Shown piece by piece: positions 44,237 through 53,231 of a DNA stretch of 64,000 nt (its first letter is position 1; the number at the start of each line of letters is the position of its first letter). The DNA comes from an uncultured Muribaculaceae bacterium (lineage in GTDB: Bacteria; Bacteroidota; Bacteroidia; Bacteroidales; Muribaculaceae), in the NCBI GenBank assembly GCA_910585275.1, contig CAJUCW010000001.1, positions 124,001-188,000 of the forward strand, in the 5' to 3' direction. The notes beneath the pieces were generated by a model. That model was not told the DNA's origin, searched no databases, and saw nothing but the letters and a program-made list of their open reading frames with translations. The position numbers and the translations under genes are program-made.

Positions 44237-45325
44237 TTATTGATAGGATGTCTGGACTTCTATGAACGATTCTACAGTCGGGGTTCCAAACTCGATGGCT
44301 CCCATCTCGTCGTTTGAATTAATCACAAGATTGTATATATAATGGCATCCCGGCGACCATTCGGAAAAATAGCTTGTCGAAAGAGGGAATTTAATTAGGC
44401 CGTCGCCGAATGTGCTGCTAGGAACGAGATTCTCCTTCGGAGTGTTCTCGTTAGGCCATAGTTTAGTGTTGGTGGAGGCATCGTAGATTGATCCCATTAC
44501 CGTGAGGTATGTGTCGTTGCCTTGTCCGTTGCTGCGCCATGTCAAGGGTTGTGGTATCATGAACAGTGCGCCTCCGTTGCCCATTCCTTCCAGTTCTACT
44601 GCAGTAGGAGTGGTAGTTAGTGTAAGGCGTTCATCTTCTCTTTGCGCCATATACATTATGTAGGAATAGGGAGTGTTCTGGTCTGTCCATTTCCCTACGG
44701 TTTCAGCCGCGCTTGGAGAAGAAGTGGATTCCTTGGGAAATTGGAAATTACCTTTTGAGCATATATTCGCCATGGCTACATTCGTCACGACCACTTTGAG
44801 ATTTTTGTTGGTGGAACTCATCTTAACGGTGACTTTAGAAAGGGCGTGCCGGAAGTTAAAAGTAACCTGAGGGTTCGGCTGTCCGGCGACTCCCTTCAAA
44901 TCCGGTATAAAGGCATATACTATATCCTTATTGCCAGGATATGACTCGAAAGGAACAGGGCTCAAAGGTCCGCTTGTGCCAATCCAATCGGAAGGAGAGA
45001 ACGCGTAAAAGTCGAGGCTTTGTTCCGACGGCCAGTACTTTACAGGGGAGTAAGTCCAGGTATTGTTGGAAGATTTGGTAACGACTACATTATCCATAAA
45101 CAGTTTGGGACCGTCCGGATTGTTTGTGTAAGCGTAAACGTTGAAACTCGTAAGATTATTAGTGGTTATGTCGCCACCACGGGTAAACTCCGTGTTGGCA
45201 GCGAATCTGATTTCATTTACAGGTGTGGAATCAGGCTCCGGAATCGCTTCATCGCTCGTGCATCCTGCCATAAATGGCGTGGTTGCCGACAACAAGGCAA
45301 TTGAGAAGATTGTTGTCTTTTTCAT
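44237..45325 (-). CDS. Fimbrillin family lipoprotein
   Basis: 362 residues. Lipobox ...TTPFMAGC with Cys22. The mature part has the two-domain beta-sandwich pattern of FimA/Mfa1-type fimbrillins (EIRFAANTEFTRGG, NFRHALSKVTVKMSS, and a C-terminal YFSEWSPGCHYIYNLVINSN). These are exported as lipoproteins, trimmed and polymerised into pili of Bacteroidales. It is the last of three genes with DUF5119 and DUF3575. Confidence 0.85.
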   Translation of the reverse strand: MKKTTIFSIALLSATTPFMAGCTSDEAIPEPDSTPVNEIRFAANTEFTRGGDITTNNLTSFNVYAYTNNPDGPKLFMDNVVVTKSSNNTWTYSPVKYWPSEQSLDFYAFSPSDWIGTSGPLSPVPFESYPGNKDIVYAFIPDLKGVAGQPNPQVTFNFRHALSKVTVKMSSTNKNLKVVVTNVAMANICSKGNFQFPKESTSSPSAAETVGKWTDQNTPYSYIMYMAQREDERLTLTTTPTAVELEGMGNGGALFMIPQPLTWRSNGQGNDTYLTVMGSIYDASTNTKLWPNENTPKENLVPSSTFGDGLIKFPLSTSYFSEWSPGCHYIYNLVINSNDEMGAIEFGTPTVESFIEVQTSYQ

Positions 45326-45385
45326 AGTTTATTTGTTTTTAGTTACCAACTTGAGGAATGAGTAAAAAAGCATCGCCATAAAGAT

Positions 45386-46330
45386 TTAAAACTCCGTCAT
45401 GTCTGTATTTATGTCGATTTCGACAATCTCCCAGCCTTCCACATCAACATCGATGTCTCCACCGACAGGTGGTGAGGGGGTTCCCGACTCAGGAATCTTA
45501 AGCCCTTCGATTACAATTAGAACATTATGCGGGTATTTAGAGTTCATGATTTGCGGAGTAATGTCTAATTCTTTAACATAAGAAGTGCCGTCTGCAAGAG
45601 AGACTGTCAGAGAGAGTGTATATGATGTGCCGGATTTGCCGGAAGAGAACACTCCGGCTGTCCCTCGGAAGGTTTTATTGTCGGTATCAACCGACAACGG
45701 AAAGTAAGACTCTGAAAGAAATCCGAAAAAATGATGATTATATAAGAATTGCCCCTCCGCTATCCCCTTTATAGTGGCGCTCGCATGGCTTACTCCCGAT
45801 ATTCCGGATATGTTTCTAATGACGACAGAATAGATGGACGTTATGGAGTCCGGATAACACCGGATTACACTCCGGCCACAATCTTTTACCGTCCCGTCTT
45901 CTCTCTGATAGGTCACACCGCATGGTGTAACCTCAATCTTATCAACGGTAGATTCATAAAGCATCCCTGCATAGCTGAGACAATTCTTTCCTTTAACATT
46001 TCTGGCCTCGGCCTTTATTTCCCTGAATGACTGAGTGTCGGAAATCTCCACTGACGGCAAATCATTGTTGTATGCCACCATGCTATATTGACCTGCAGGG
46101 AGCAGGATTGGGCCCCCTGATTTTCCGGCTATGTCGAATTTGCGGCAGTCCCCGTTTTCGGAATAGAAATAAAGTGTCATTCCGTCGGGCGACGCTCCGG
46201 CGGCCTTGTCCCACTCGAATACAATATTTACCTGATACTCTTCCGAGCCGGGGCACATAATGTCTTTATGATGGCAAGACATCAGGCAAAGCATGCAGCA
46301 ACAGGCTATTATGTTTAAAGCGTTTTTCAT
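45386..46330 (-). CDS. DUF5119 lipoprotein
   Basis: 314 residues. The signal peptide is MKNALNIIACCCMLCLMSC with lipidated Cys19. The mature beta-rich domain (GMTLYFYSENGD, LLPAGQYSMVAYNND, VVIRNISGISGVSHASATI) is the DUF5119 pattern found with fimbrillins, probably an accessory or anchor subunit. Its ATG overlaps the DUF3575 stop by 4 bp. Confidence 0.85.
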   Translation of the reverse strand: MKNALNIIACCCMLCLMSCHHKDIMCPGSEEYQVNIVFEWDKAAGASPDGMTLYFYSENGDCRKFDIAGKSGGPILLPAGQYSMVAYNNDLPSVEISDTQSFREIKAEARNVKGKNCLSYAGMLYESTVDKIEVTPCGVTYQREDGTVKDCGRSVIRCYPDSITSIYSVVIRNISGISGVSHASATIKGIAEGQFLYNHHFFGFLSESYFPLSVDTDNKTFRGTAGVFSSGKSGTSYTLSLTVSLADGTSYVKELDITPQIMNSKYPHNVLIVIEGLKIPESGTPSPPVGGDIDVDVEGWEIVEIDINTDMTEF

Positions 46331-46989
46331 AGTCCGTAGTTTGGTTTGTTCTTATTCCCATTCCCAGGAAACCAAACCAGCGATATGTCAAGTCCGGTGA
46401 GCCCGAAATAGCGATGGAATGAATGTCCTGTGCATACGTATGTGCCGCATTGCGGTTTGTATCTTATGATGTTGCCGACAGAATATCCCACCTTTATCCC
46501 CAAGTCAAGGTTAAACCAGCCGTTTAACGGAACGGAATAACCGTAAGACAGTCCGGCTCCATAAGTAGGTTCCGGCGATTGCCATCCTTTGCCACCGAAT
46601 TCAAAATCGTAATCATGGATCGAGCCATATACTCCGATATGGTGTCCTGTAAGCGCCCGTTCGCGACGCCTGTCGCCAAACCATACCCGCATTTCCATTA
46701 CACCTCCCCTTATTCTCCAGTAACGGTGCTTGGAATCGTTGCTCCACCATGCATAAACGCCAGACAATGACAAAGAAAAACGTTTCGCCACCATCGCCTC
46801 TATTCCTATGTCCGGTGTCAGGGCAAGGTCGTGAAGAAGATTCGTTTTCACGGCAAAACGAGGGAAACAGTCGTCGCATGAGGCATCCTCCCCTTTTGCT
46901 TCTACGGCACAAATCGATACTATTGAAACAAAGATAAGGAAAAAGGCTCTCAAAACGCCTTCTTGTATATGTTTAATTGATGCAGCCAA
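46327..46989 (-). CDS. DUF3575 outer-membrane protein
   Basis: Up to 220 residues. VKTNLLHDLALTPDIGIE and the later beta strands (WFNLDLGIKVGYSVGN) match DUF3575, a barrel-like family that heads fimbrial operons in Bacteroidales. There is no in-frame ATG near the N-terminus. The start must be TTG, either at 46989 or, with a better signal peptide (LRAFFLIFVSIVSICAVEA), 12 codons later at 46953. Confidence 0.8.
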   Translation of the reverse strand: MAASIKHIQEGVLRAFFLIFVSIVSICAVEAKGEDASCDDCFPRFAVKTNLLHDLALTPDIGIEAMVAKRFSLSLSGVYAWWSNDSKHRYWRIRGGVMEMRVWFGDRRRERALTGHHIGVYGSIHDYDFEFGGKGWQSPEPTYGAGLSYGYSVPLNGWFNLDLGIKVGYSVGNIIRYKPQCGTYVCTGHSFHRYFGLTGLDISLVWFPGNGNKNKPNYGL

Positions 46990-47594
46990 TATGGAAATGC
47001 GTTAAGAAAATAGAAAAAGTGGAAACAACCTTTTGAAAAGCCAGCTCTATAAAAAGCAACCATCTACAAAAGGGTTGTCACTTAATAGAATGTTTCAACA
47101 CCCTCCATGGTTCATGCCGTCATACAGAATTTTATATCAATCCACAAACGTTTGAACAATATCTTCATCACGAAGATTCGCCACAATAAATTTCACACAA
47201 AAGAATAATCGTCACAACCCCGGAAAATGTAGGGACATGCCTCCGGCATGTTTGATTAACGGTCCGCATCGGACTCCACTCTCAAGCAAATATACATGTC
47301 GGCATACAGATACTCACGTAGCCGTATGCGACGTAACAATCACATATCCACAAAGGCATCTACCCGTTGCTTCAGTCCCGACTACGATTTGAAAGTTGCG
47401 AAGTTTCTAACCGTCAGGAAAGAGCGTCGTGTAAACGCATTCCGATTAATAATATATCCGCATCCCGCTTCATGAACCCTCGTAAGGCCTCTGCAGCGTT
47501 ATGCGCTACAAATTTAAATATTTAATTCCGAATAATGAAATATTTTAGACACTCCTATCGAAAAAAATTGTAACTTTGAAAAAAATTGAATCGT
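46990..47594. other. Gene-free spacer
   Basis: It contains REP-like copy B (47233-47257) and, just before the AAA gene, a TAACTTTG -7 box at 47571-47578. I see no other feature. Confidence 0.45.
47233..47257. repeat. REP-like palindrome, copy B
   Basis: GGACATGCCTCCGGCATG plus TTTGATT, identical over 25 bp to copy A at 879-903. The two copies are about 46 kb apart and in unrelated surroundings. Confidence 0.65.
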
Positions 47595-49163
47595 ATGAAA
47601 AATATGGTAAGATACCCTGTCGGAGTCCAATCATTTAAAACGATTAGAGAAAGAGACTGCTTATATGTAGATAAGACCCGTTTCTTGGAGAAAATTATCA
47701 ACAACGGAGGTCAGTATTTCTTTCTTAGTCGTCCGCGACGTTTTGGGAAAAGCCTTTTTCTCTCTACGATGAAATGTTTTTTTGAAGGGAAAAGAGAGCT
47801 TTTCAAGAATCTTTATATTGATACTATCGAATGGGATTGGGATACTCATCCCGTATTCTATCTCGATTTCAATATTGAAAGCTACGCAACGAAAGAAACT
47901 CTTGACCAGGTTCTCGAGAACCATCTTGCGGGGTGGGAAAAGGAGTATGACGTAAAACCCGAAATCGACAATTTCTCTGTAAGATTCGGCAATGTATTAA
48001 GGGCTGCATATTCAAAGACCGGCAAACGAGTCGTGGTTTTGATCGACGAATACGACAAACCATTGGTCAACAGTCTGAACGACAAAAGTAATTTCGAATT
48101 CTTCCGCGACAGACTTTACACCATTTATTCCAATTTTAAAAGCGGCGACGACCATATCCGGCTCGTATTTCTCACAGGAGTAAGTCGTTTTGGAAAATTA
48201 AGTGTCTTTTCCGGTCTCAATAACATCCGAGACATCTCTTTCAGCAACGACTTTAGCGATATTTGTGGCATATCCGAAAAAGAACTCTCTCAATATTTTC
48301 AAGAAGGCATACAAACGCTTGCACGTAAACGCAATGTGGACGTGGCGGCTTTGAAAGCCGAATTGAAACGTTATTACGACGGCTATAGGTTTTCCGAAGA
48401 AGGGAGCGACATCTACAATCCATATTCATTGCTCAATGTGATGGAAGAAAAGAAATTCAAGAATTATTGGATTTTATCCGGGCAACCAACCCTTCTTGTC
48501 AATCAGCTGAAAAGATTTAACGTTGATATTGCCGCTCTGTTGAAAGCGAAATGCACACAGGAATCACTTACCGGTCTTGACCTTGAAACCCCTCGTCCGT
48601 TGGCGCTCTTGTATCAAACGGGATATCTCACAATTAAAGATTATGACGAACGCAGGGGAATTTACACTCTCGGCATTCCCAACAGAGAAGTGGAAGAAGG
48701 GTTGTTTTCCTTCCTCCTGCCCTTCTATGCCATCCTTCATGACATCGATCCGCGCTTTTTTGTAAGTTCCTTCATCGACGAATTTGAATCGGGCAACGTG
48801 GAAGCTTTCATGAACCGATTAAAAAGCATGTTCGCTTCGATTCCATACAATATGGAAATGAATCGTGAACAGAATATACATAACGCTTTACTTATGCTTA
48901 TGATGCTCGTTGGGCTGGAAGTCAAAACGGAATACCGTACTTCCAACGGAAGGATTGACCTTTTCATTAAAACAAAGAGATTCTATTACATCATAGAATT
49001 GAAACTCGACGGGTCGGCACACGACGCACTGAAACAGATTGATGAGAAAAATTATGCACTGCCGTTTCAATTAGATTCCCGCGAAGTCATTAAAATAGGC
49101 GTGAATTTTTCTTCCGAAACCAAGACCATCTCGGATTGGGTATCATCATCCGAAAATCTATAG
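47595..49163 (+). CDS. AAA-ATPase / PD-(D/E)XK nuclease-like protein
   Basis: 522 residues from ATG 47595 (MKNMVRYPVGVQSF). An earlier TTG is in-frame. Walker-type RPRRFGKSLFLSTMKCFFEG and VVVLIDEYDKPLV lie in the N-terminal AAA-ATPase-like domain. The C-terminal GRIDLFIKTKRFYYIIELKLD carries the D...ExK of PD-(D/E)XK nucleases. The family is very common and multi-copy in Bacteroidetes. Its role is not settled. It stands alone. Confidence 0.85.
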   Translation: MKNMVRYPVGVQSFKTIRERDCLYVDKTRFLEKIINNGGQYFFLSRPRRFGKSLFLSTMKCFFEGKRELFKNLYIDTIEWDWDTHPVFYLDFNIESYATKETLDQVLENHLAGWEKEYDVKPEIDNFSVRFGNVLRAAYSKTGKRVVVLIDEYDKPLVNSLNDKSNFEFFRDRLYTIYSNFKSGDDHIRLVFLTGVSRFGKLSVFSGLNNIRDISFSNDFSDICGISEKELSQYFQEGIQTLARKRNVDVAALKAELKRYYDGYRFSEEGSDIYNPYSLLNVMEEKKFKNYWILSGQPTLLVNQLKRFNVDIAALLKAKCTQESLTGLDLETPRPLALLYQTGYLTIKDYDERRGIYTLGIPNREVEEGLFSFLLPFYAILHDIDPRFFVSSFIDEFESGNVEAFMNRLKSMFASIPYNMEMNREQNIHNALLMLMMLVGLEVKTEYRTSNGRIDLFIKTKRFYYIIELKLDGSAHDALKQIDEKNYALPFQLDSREVIKIGVNFSSETKTISDWVSSSENL

Positions 49164-49272
49164 ATAGATAACACGCGAAATACCTATGCATTCCAATTCA
49201 ATACTATCAAAGTATTCGAAACTTACAAAATCATGCAATTTGCCATTGTTTTATGTTTTTTTATTGATTTAT

Positions 49273-49304
49273 TTTGCAGGTTTCGACAAAACTCTTTAAC
49301 TTTG
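49273..49304 (+). promoter_or_regulatory. Promoter of the leuCD-cimA-leuB operon
   Basis: TTTG at 49273-49276 and TAACTTTG at 49297-49304 are 20 bases apart, a full consensus match. The leader ATG follows 29 bases later. Confidence 0.8.
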
Positions 49305-49333
49305 CATCCGAATAACAAAAAACAGACAAAACG

Positions 49334-49411
49334 ATGTCAAATTTCATTATTATACGACTTATTTCCATTATTCTACGGCATACGTCGGTGGGAAGCATGG
49401 TCAACGCGTAA
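49334..49411 (+). CDS. Isoleucine-rich leader peptide
   Basis: A 25-codon frame starts MSNFIIIRLISIILRH and goes on TSVGSMVNA to TAA 49409-49411. Six of its first 13 codons are Ile, with Leu and Val codons as well. After the Ile codons, CGGTGGGAA (49386-49394) can pair perfectly with TTCCCACCG (49440-49448), which overlaps the left arm and loop of the terminator. Ribosome stalling on Ile codons would leave the 5' partner free and favour that pairing. This is the arrangement of ilv/leu-type attenuators. The Ile content fits the citramalate synthase in the operon. Confidence 0.7.
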   Translation: MSNFIIIRLISIILRHTSVGSMVNA

Positions 49412-49432
49412 TAATGAAACAAAATTTATACG

Positions 49433-49468
49433 AAAGCCTTTCCCACCGTGAGTGAGAGAGGCTTTTTT
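49433..49468 (+). terminator. Attenuator terminator of the leuCD-cimA-leuB operon
   Basis: GCCTTTC (49436-49442) pairs with GAGAGGC (49456-49462, one G-T pair), with AAA/TTT extension and six T at 49463-49468. It lies between the leader peptide and leuC, 45 bp before the leuC ATG. Confidence 0.75.
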
Positions 49469-49512
49469 CGTAGCATAAAATCAGAAACAATAACATACAT
49501 ATACAGGTAAAA

Positions 49513-50910
49513 ATGGCAAATACGCTCTTTGACAAAATCTGGGACCGACATGTGGTGCAACACGTGGAAGACGGCCCCGAGCAACTCTACATCGATAGGC
49601 TCTACTGCCACGAGGTGACCTCTCCGCAAGCCTTCGCCGGTATGCGCGAACGCGGCCTGAAATGTTTGCGCCCGGGCAATATTTTCTGTATGCCCGACCA
49701 CAACACCCCTACCCATGACCAGGACAAACCCATCGAAGACCCGGTGAGCAAGACGCAGGTTGATACCCTCGCGAAAAACGCAGCCGACTTCGGACTCTCC
49801 CATTTCGGGATGCTCGACCCAAAGAACGGCATCATCCATGTTGTAGGTCCGGAAAGAGGCCTTTCCCTGCCGGGTATGACAATCGTTTGCGGCGACTCCC
49901 ACACCTCCACCCACGGCGCGATGGGCGCGGTAGCGTTCGGCATAGGCACTTCGGAAGTGGAAATGGTGCTTGCTTCGCAGTGCATACTTCAGCAGAAGCC
50001 CAAATCGATGAGAATAAACATCGACGGAGAACTCGGCAAAGGAGTTACAGCGAAAGACGTGGCGCTTTATCTAATGTCAAAACTCACCACTTCCGGTGCC
50101 ACGGGCTATTTTGTAGAATATTCCGGCTCGGCTGTCCGTTCGCTTTCAATGGAAGGGAGACTCACGCTTTGCAACCTTTCGATAGAGATGGGAGCACGAG
50201 GTGGTTTCATCGCCCCGGACGAAGTTACGTTCGAATATGTCAAAGGGCGCGAATATGCTCCCAAGGGTGAAGATTGGGAAAAGGCTGTAGAATATTGGAA
50301 AACACTCAAGAGCGGCGATGACGCTGTCTTCGACAAAGAGCTATATTTCAAAGCGGAAGATATCGAACCGATGGTGACCTACGGCACCAACCCCGGCATG
50401 GGCATGGGCATCACCGAATCCATTCCCGCGCTTGACACCGTTCCCGAAGCCGGAAAGGCGTCATACCTCAAAAGCCTTGATTATATGGGATTCAAACCCG
50501 GAGAGAAATTGCTCGGAAAACCGGTGGATTACGTGTTCCTCGGGGCATGCACCAACGGACGTATCGAAGACTTCCGTGCTTTCGCTTCCATCGTAAAAGG
50601 GCGCAAGAAAGCCGACGGCATCACCGCATGGCTTGTTCCCGGCTCGTGGATGGTAAGCGACCAGATTAAAGAAGAAGGTCTCGACAAGGTGCTTGAAGAA
50701 GCCGGATTCGAAATCCGCCAGCCGGGATGCTCCGCCTGTCTGGCTATGAACGACGACAAGATACCTGCCGGCAAGCTCGCCGTTTCCACATCCAACCGCA
50801 ACTTCGAAGGCCGTCAAGGTCCCGGTGCGCGCACGGTGCTTGCAAGTCCGCTTGTGGCCGCAGCAGCCGCAGTGACTGGAGTAATAACCGATCCGAGAAC
50901 TTTACTTTAA
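49513..50910 (+). CDS. leuC: 3-isopropylmalate/citramalate dehydratase large subunit
   Basis: 465 residues, [4Fe-4S] aconitase family. GDSHTSTHGAMGAVAFGIGT, FLGACTNGRIEDF and QPGCSACLAMN supply the cluster cysteines. It isomerises 2-isopropylmalate and, in the citramalate route, citramalate via citraconate. It pairs with LeuD 6 bp downstream. Confidence 0.96.
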   Translation: MANTLFDKIWDRHVVQHVEDGPEQLYIDRLYCHEVTSPQAFAGMRERGLKCLRPGNIFCMPDHNTPTHDQDKPIEDPVSKTQVDTLAKNAADFGLSHFGMLDPKNGIIHVVGPERGLSLPGMTIVCGDSHTSTHGAMGAVAFGIGTSEVEMVLASQCILQQKPKSMRINIDGELGKGVTAKDVALYLMSKLTTSGATGYFVEYSGSAVRSLSMEGRLTLCNLSIEMGARGGFIAPDEVTFEYVKGREYAPKGEDWEKAVEYWKTLKSGDDAVFDKELYFKAEDIEPMVTYGTNPGMGMGITESIPALDTVPEAGKASYLKSLDYMGFKPGEKLLGKPVDYVFLGACTNGRIEDFRAFASIVKGRKKADGITAWLVPGSWMVSDQIKEEGLDKVLEEAGFEIRQPGCSACLAMNDDKIPAGKLAVSTSNRNFEGRQGPGARTVLASPLVAAAAAVTGVITDPRTLL

Positions 50911-50916
50911 TCAAAG

Positions 50917-51516
50917 ATGAAACAGAAATTCGATATAATCACGAGCACCTGTGTGCCCCTCCCTCTCGAAAACGTCGATACCGACCAGATTATCCCGGCC
51001 CGTTTCCTTAAAGCCACCACACGGGAGGAAAGCTTCTTCGGCGAAAACCTTTTCCGCGACTGGCGTTATAACCCCGACGGATCGGTCAACAAAGATTTTG
51101 TGCTCAACGACCCTACCTACGGTGGGGAAATCCTGGTGGCCGGTAAAAATTTCGGTAGCGGGTCAAGCCGAGAACATGCTGCATGGGCCATCGCCGGCTA
51201 CGGTTTCCGGGTTGTCATCAGCAGTTTCTTCGCCGACATCCATAAAAACAACGAACTCAACAACTTCGTGCTTCCCGTTGTGGTTTCCGAAGGATTCCTC
51301 GCCGAGCTCTTCGACTCAATAGCCAAAGACCCGAAAACCGAGGTGGAAGTTGACCTTCCCAACCAGACGGTCACCAATAAGGCAACGGGCAAAAGCGAAC
51401 ATTTCGAAATCAACGGTTATAAGAAATACTGCCTCATGAATGCCCTCGACGATATCGACTTCCTTCTTGAAAACAAGGATAAGATAGAGGCTTGGGAGGC
51501 GGCTTCGAAAGCATGA
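50917..51516 (+). CDS. leuD: 3-isopropylmalate/citramalate dehydratase small subunit
   Basis: 199 residues. NVDTDQIIPARFLKA, GKNFGSGSSREHAAWAI and the swivel-domain tail are typical. It completes the LeuCD enzyme. Confidence 0.96.
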   Translation: MKQKFDIITSTCVPLPLENVDTDQIIPARFLKATTREESFFGENLFRDWRYNPDGSVNKDFVLNDPTYGGEILVAGKNFGSGSSREHAAWAIAGYGFRVVISSFFADIHKNNELNNFVLPVVVSEGFLAELFDSIAKDPKTEVEVDLPNQTVTNKATGKSEHFEINGYKKYCLMNALDDIDFLLENKDKIEAWEAASKA

Positions 51517-51537
51517 TTCCAACCCATAAGCAAGACT

Positions 51538-53079
51538 ATGAACAGTTATTCGGCTGAAATAGAAATCATGGACACCACGCTCCGCGACGGCGAACAGACC
51601 AGCGGAGTGAGTTTCGTGCCCCATGAGAAGCTGATGATTGCCCGCGCTTTGCTACAGGACCTCAACGTTGACCGCATAGAAGTGGCTTCGGCACGCGTTT
51701 CCGAAGGCGAGAAAGATGCCGTTTCAAGGATTTGCAAGTGGGCCCGCAAAGCCGGTTGCATCCATCGTGTGGAGGTGCTCGGATTCGTTGACGGCGGCAC
51801 GTCGCTCAACTGGATCAACGACTGCGGTTGCGTCAATATCAACCTGCTCTGCAAAGGATCGGAAAACCATTGCCGCAACCAACTCAAGAAAACACCTGAA
51901 GAGCATTTCGCCGACATAAGGAAAGCCGTGGCGGACGCACACGAAATGGGCATCAACGTCAACGTCTATCTTGAAGACTGGAGCAACGGCATCAAAAAAT
52001 CGCCCGACTATGTCATCCAGATGATGGATGCCCTCCGTGACTGCGGCATCAAACGGTTCATGCTTCCCGACACCCTCGGCATCCTCAACCCGCTCGAACT
52101 CTTGCTTTTCATGCGCAAGATGGTGAAGCTGTATCCTGAAATTCATTTCGATTTCCACGCCCACAACGACTACGACCTCGCCATCTCCAATGTGCTGGCA
52201 GCCGTCCTCGGGGGATGCAAGGGGATACACACTTCCGTAAACGGTTTGGGAGAACGTGCCGGAAACGCGCCGCTTGCAAGCGTGCAGGCTATATTGAAAG
52301 ACCAGTTCAACGCCCACACAAACATTGCGGAAGAACGTCTCAACGAAGTGAGCCAGCTTGTGGCCAATTACTCGGGCATACCCATCCCTCCGAACCGCCC
52401 TATCACAGGCGAGAGCGTGTTTACACAAGTGGCGGGCGTGCATGCCGACGGCGACAACAAAGCCAACCTTTATTGCAACGACCTTCTCCCGGAGCGTTTC
52501 GGACGTAAACGGGAATACGCTCTTGGAAAGAACAGCGGAAAAGCCAACATCCTCAAAAACCTTGAGGAACTCGGACTGGAGCTTACCCCCGAACAGACGC
52601 GACGCGTGACGGAACGCATAATCGAACTTGGCGATAAAAAAGAAGTTGTCACACAGGAAGACCTTCCCTTTATCGTAACCGACGTATTGCGCAACGCCAC
52701 CCAGGAGGAGCACGTAAAACTGCTGAGCTATATGGTAAGCACTGCCTACGGTCTGAAACCAAGCGCAGCCGTTAAGATTGAAATCAACGGAAACGTCTAT
52801 GAGGAAAACGCATCCGGCACCGGCCAGTTCGACGCCTTCATGAAGGCTTTGAAACGCATCTACAAGGAAAGGCTTGACCGGAGGTTCCCGCATCTGTCGA
52901 ACTATTCGGTGTCGATTCCCCCCGGAGGGCGTACGGACGCTCTCGTGCAGACCGTAATCACCTGGCACTGGAACGACCGAATCTACCGCACACGCGGACT
53001 TGACGCCGACCAGACGGAAGCCGCCATCAAGGCGACAATCAAAATGCTAAACCTCATCGAAACAGAGAACCACAAATAA
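51538..53079 (+). CDS. cimA: (R)-citramalate synthase (LeuA/CimA family)
   Basis: 513 residues. The TIM-barrel HMGL-like domain begins DTTLRDGEQTSGV, with FDFHAHNDYDLAISN and CKGIHTSVNGLGERAGN. A linker and the allosteric C-terminal domain (about 390-513) follow. As I recall Leptospira interrogans citramalate synthase, its key residues are R16, D17, L81, L104, Y144, E146, T179, H302 and D304. All nine are found here at the same numbers (Y144-L-E146 in VYLEDWSN). That favours pyruvate over 2-ketoisovalerate as substrate, and thus isoleucine synthesis. A plain 2-isopropylmalate synthase remains possible. Confidence 0.8.
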   Translation: MNSYSAEIEIMDTTLRDGEQTSGVSFVPHEKLMIARALLQDLNVDRIEVASARVSEGEKDAVSRICKWARKAGCIHRVEVLGFVDGGTSLNWINDCGCVNINLLCKGSENHCRNQLKKTPEEHFADIRKAVADAHEMGINVNVYLEDWSNGIKKSPDYVIQMMDALRDCGIKRFMLPDTLGILNPLELLLFMRKMVKLYPEIHFDFHAHNDYDLAISNVLAAVLGGCKGIHTSVNGLGERAGNAPLASVQAILKDQFNAHTNIAEERLNEVSQLVANYSGIPIPPNRPITGESVFTQVAGVHADGDNKANLYCNDLLPERFGRKREYALGKNSGKANILKNLEELGLELTPEQTRRVTERIIELGDKKEVVTQEDLPFIVTDVLRNATQEEHVKLLSYMVSTAYGLKPSAAVKIEINGNVYEENASGTGQFDAFMKALKRIYKERLDRRFPHLSNYSVSIPPGGRTDALVQTVITWHWNDRIYRTRGLDADQTEAAIKATIKMLNLIETENHK

Positions 53080-53231
53080 TTAGTAATTAGCGATTATAAA
53101 TTAGTAATTATGATTAGTGGTGAGTATTCTGTCGTGAGTCGTGAGTCGTTAGACCCGTCCGACAGGTCTGACAGGTCTGACAACTGACAACTGACAACCC
53201 TAAACTTTAAACTTTAAACCTTTACAAAAAT
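53080..53231. repeat. Intercistronic repeat spacer between cimA and leuB
   Basis: Tandem short units: TTAGTAATTA-type, TCGTGAG x2, GACAGGTCT x2, GACAACT x3, and AAACTTT x2 (in AAACTTTAAACTTTAAACC). It interrupts an otherwise tight operon. Confidence 0.6.
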
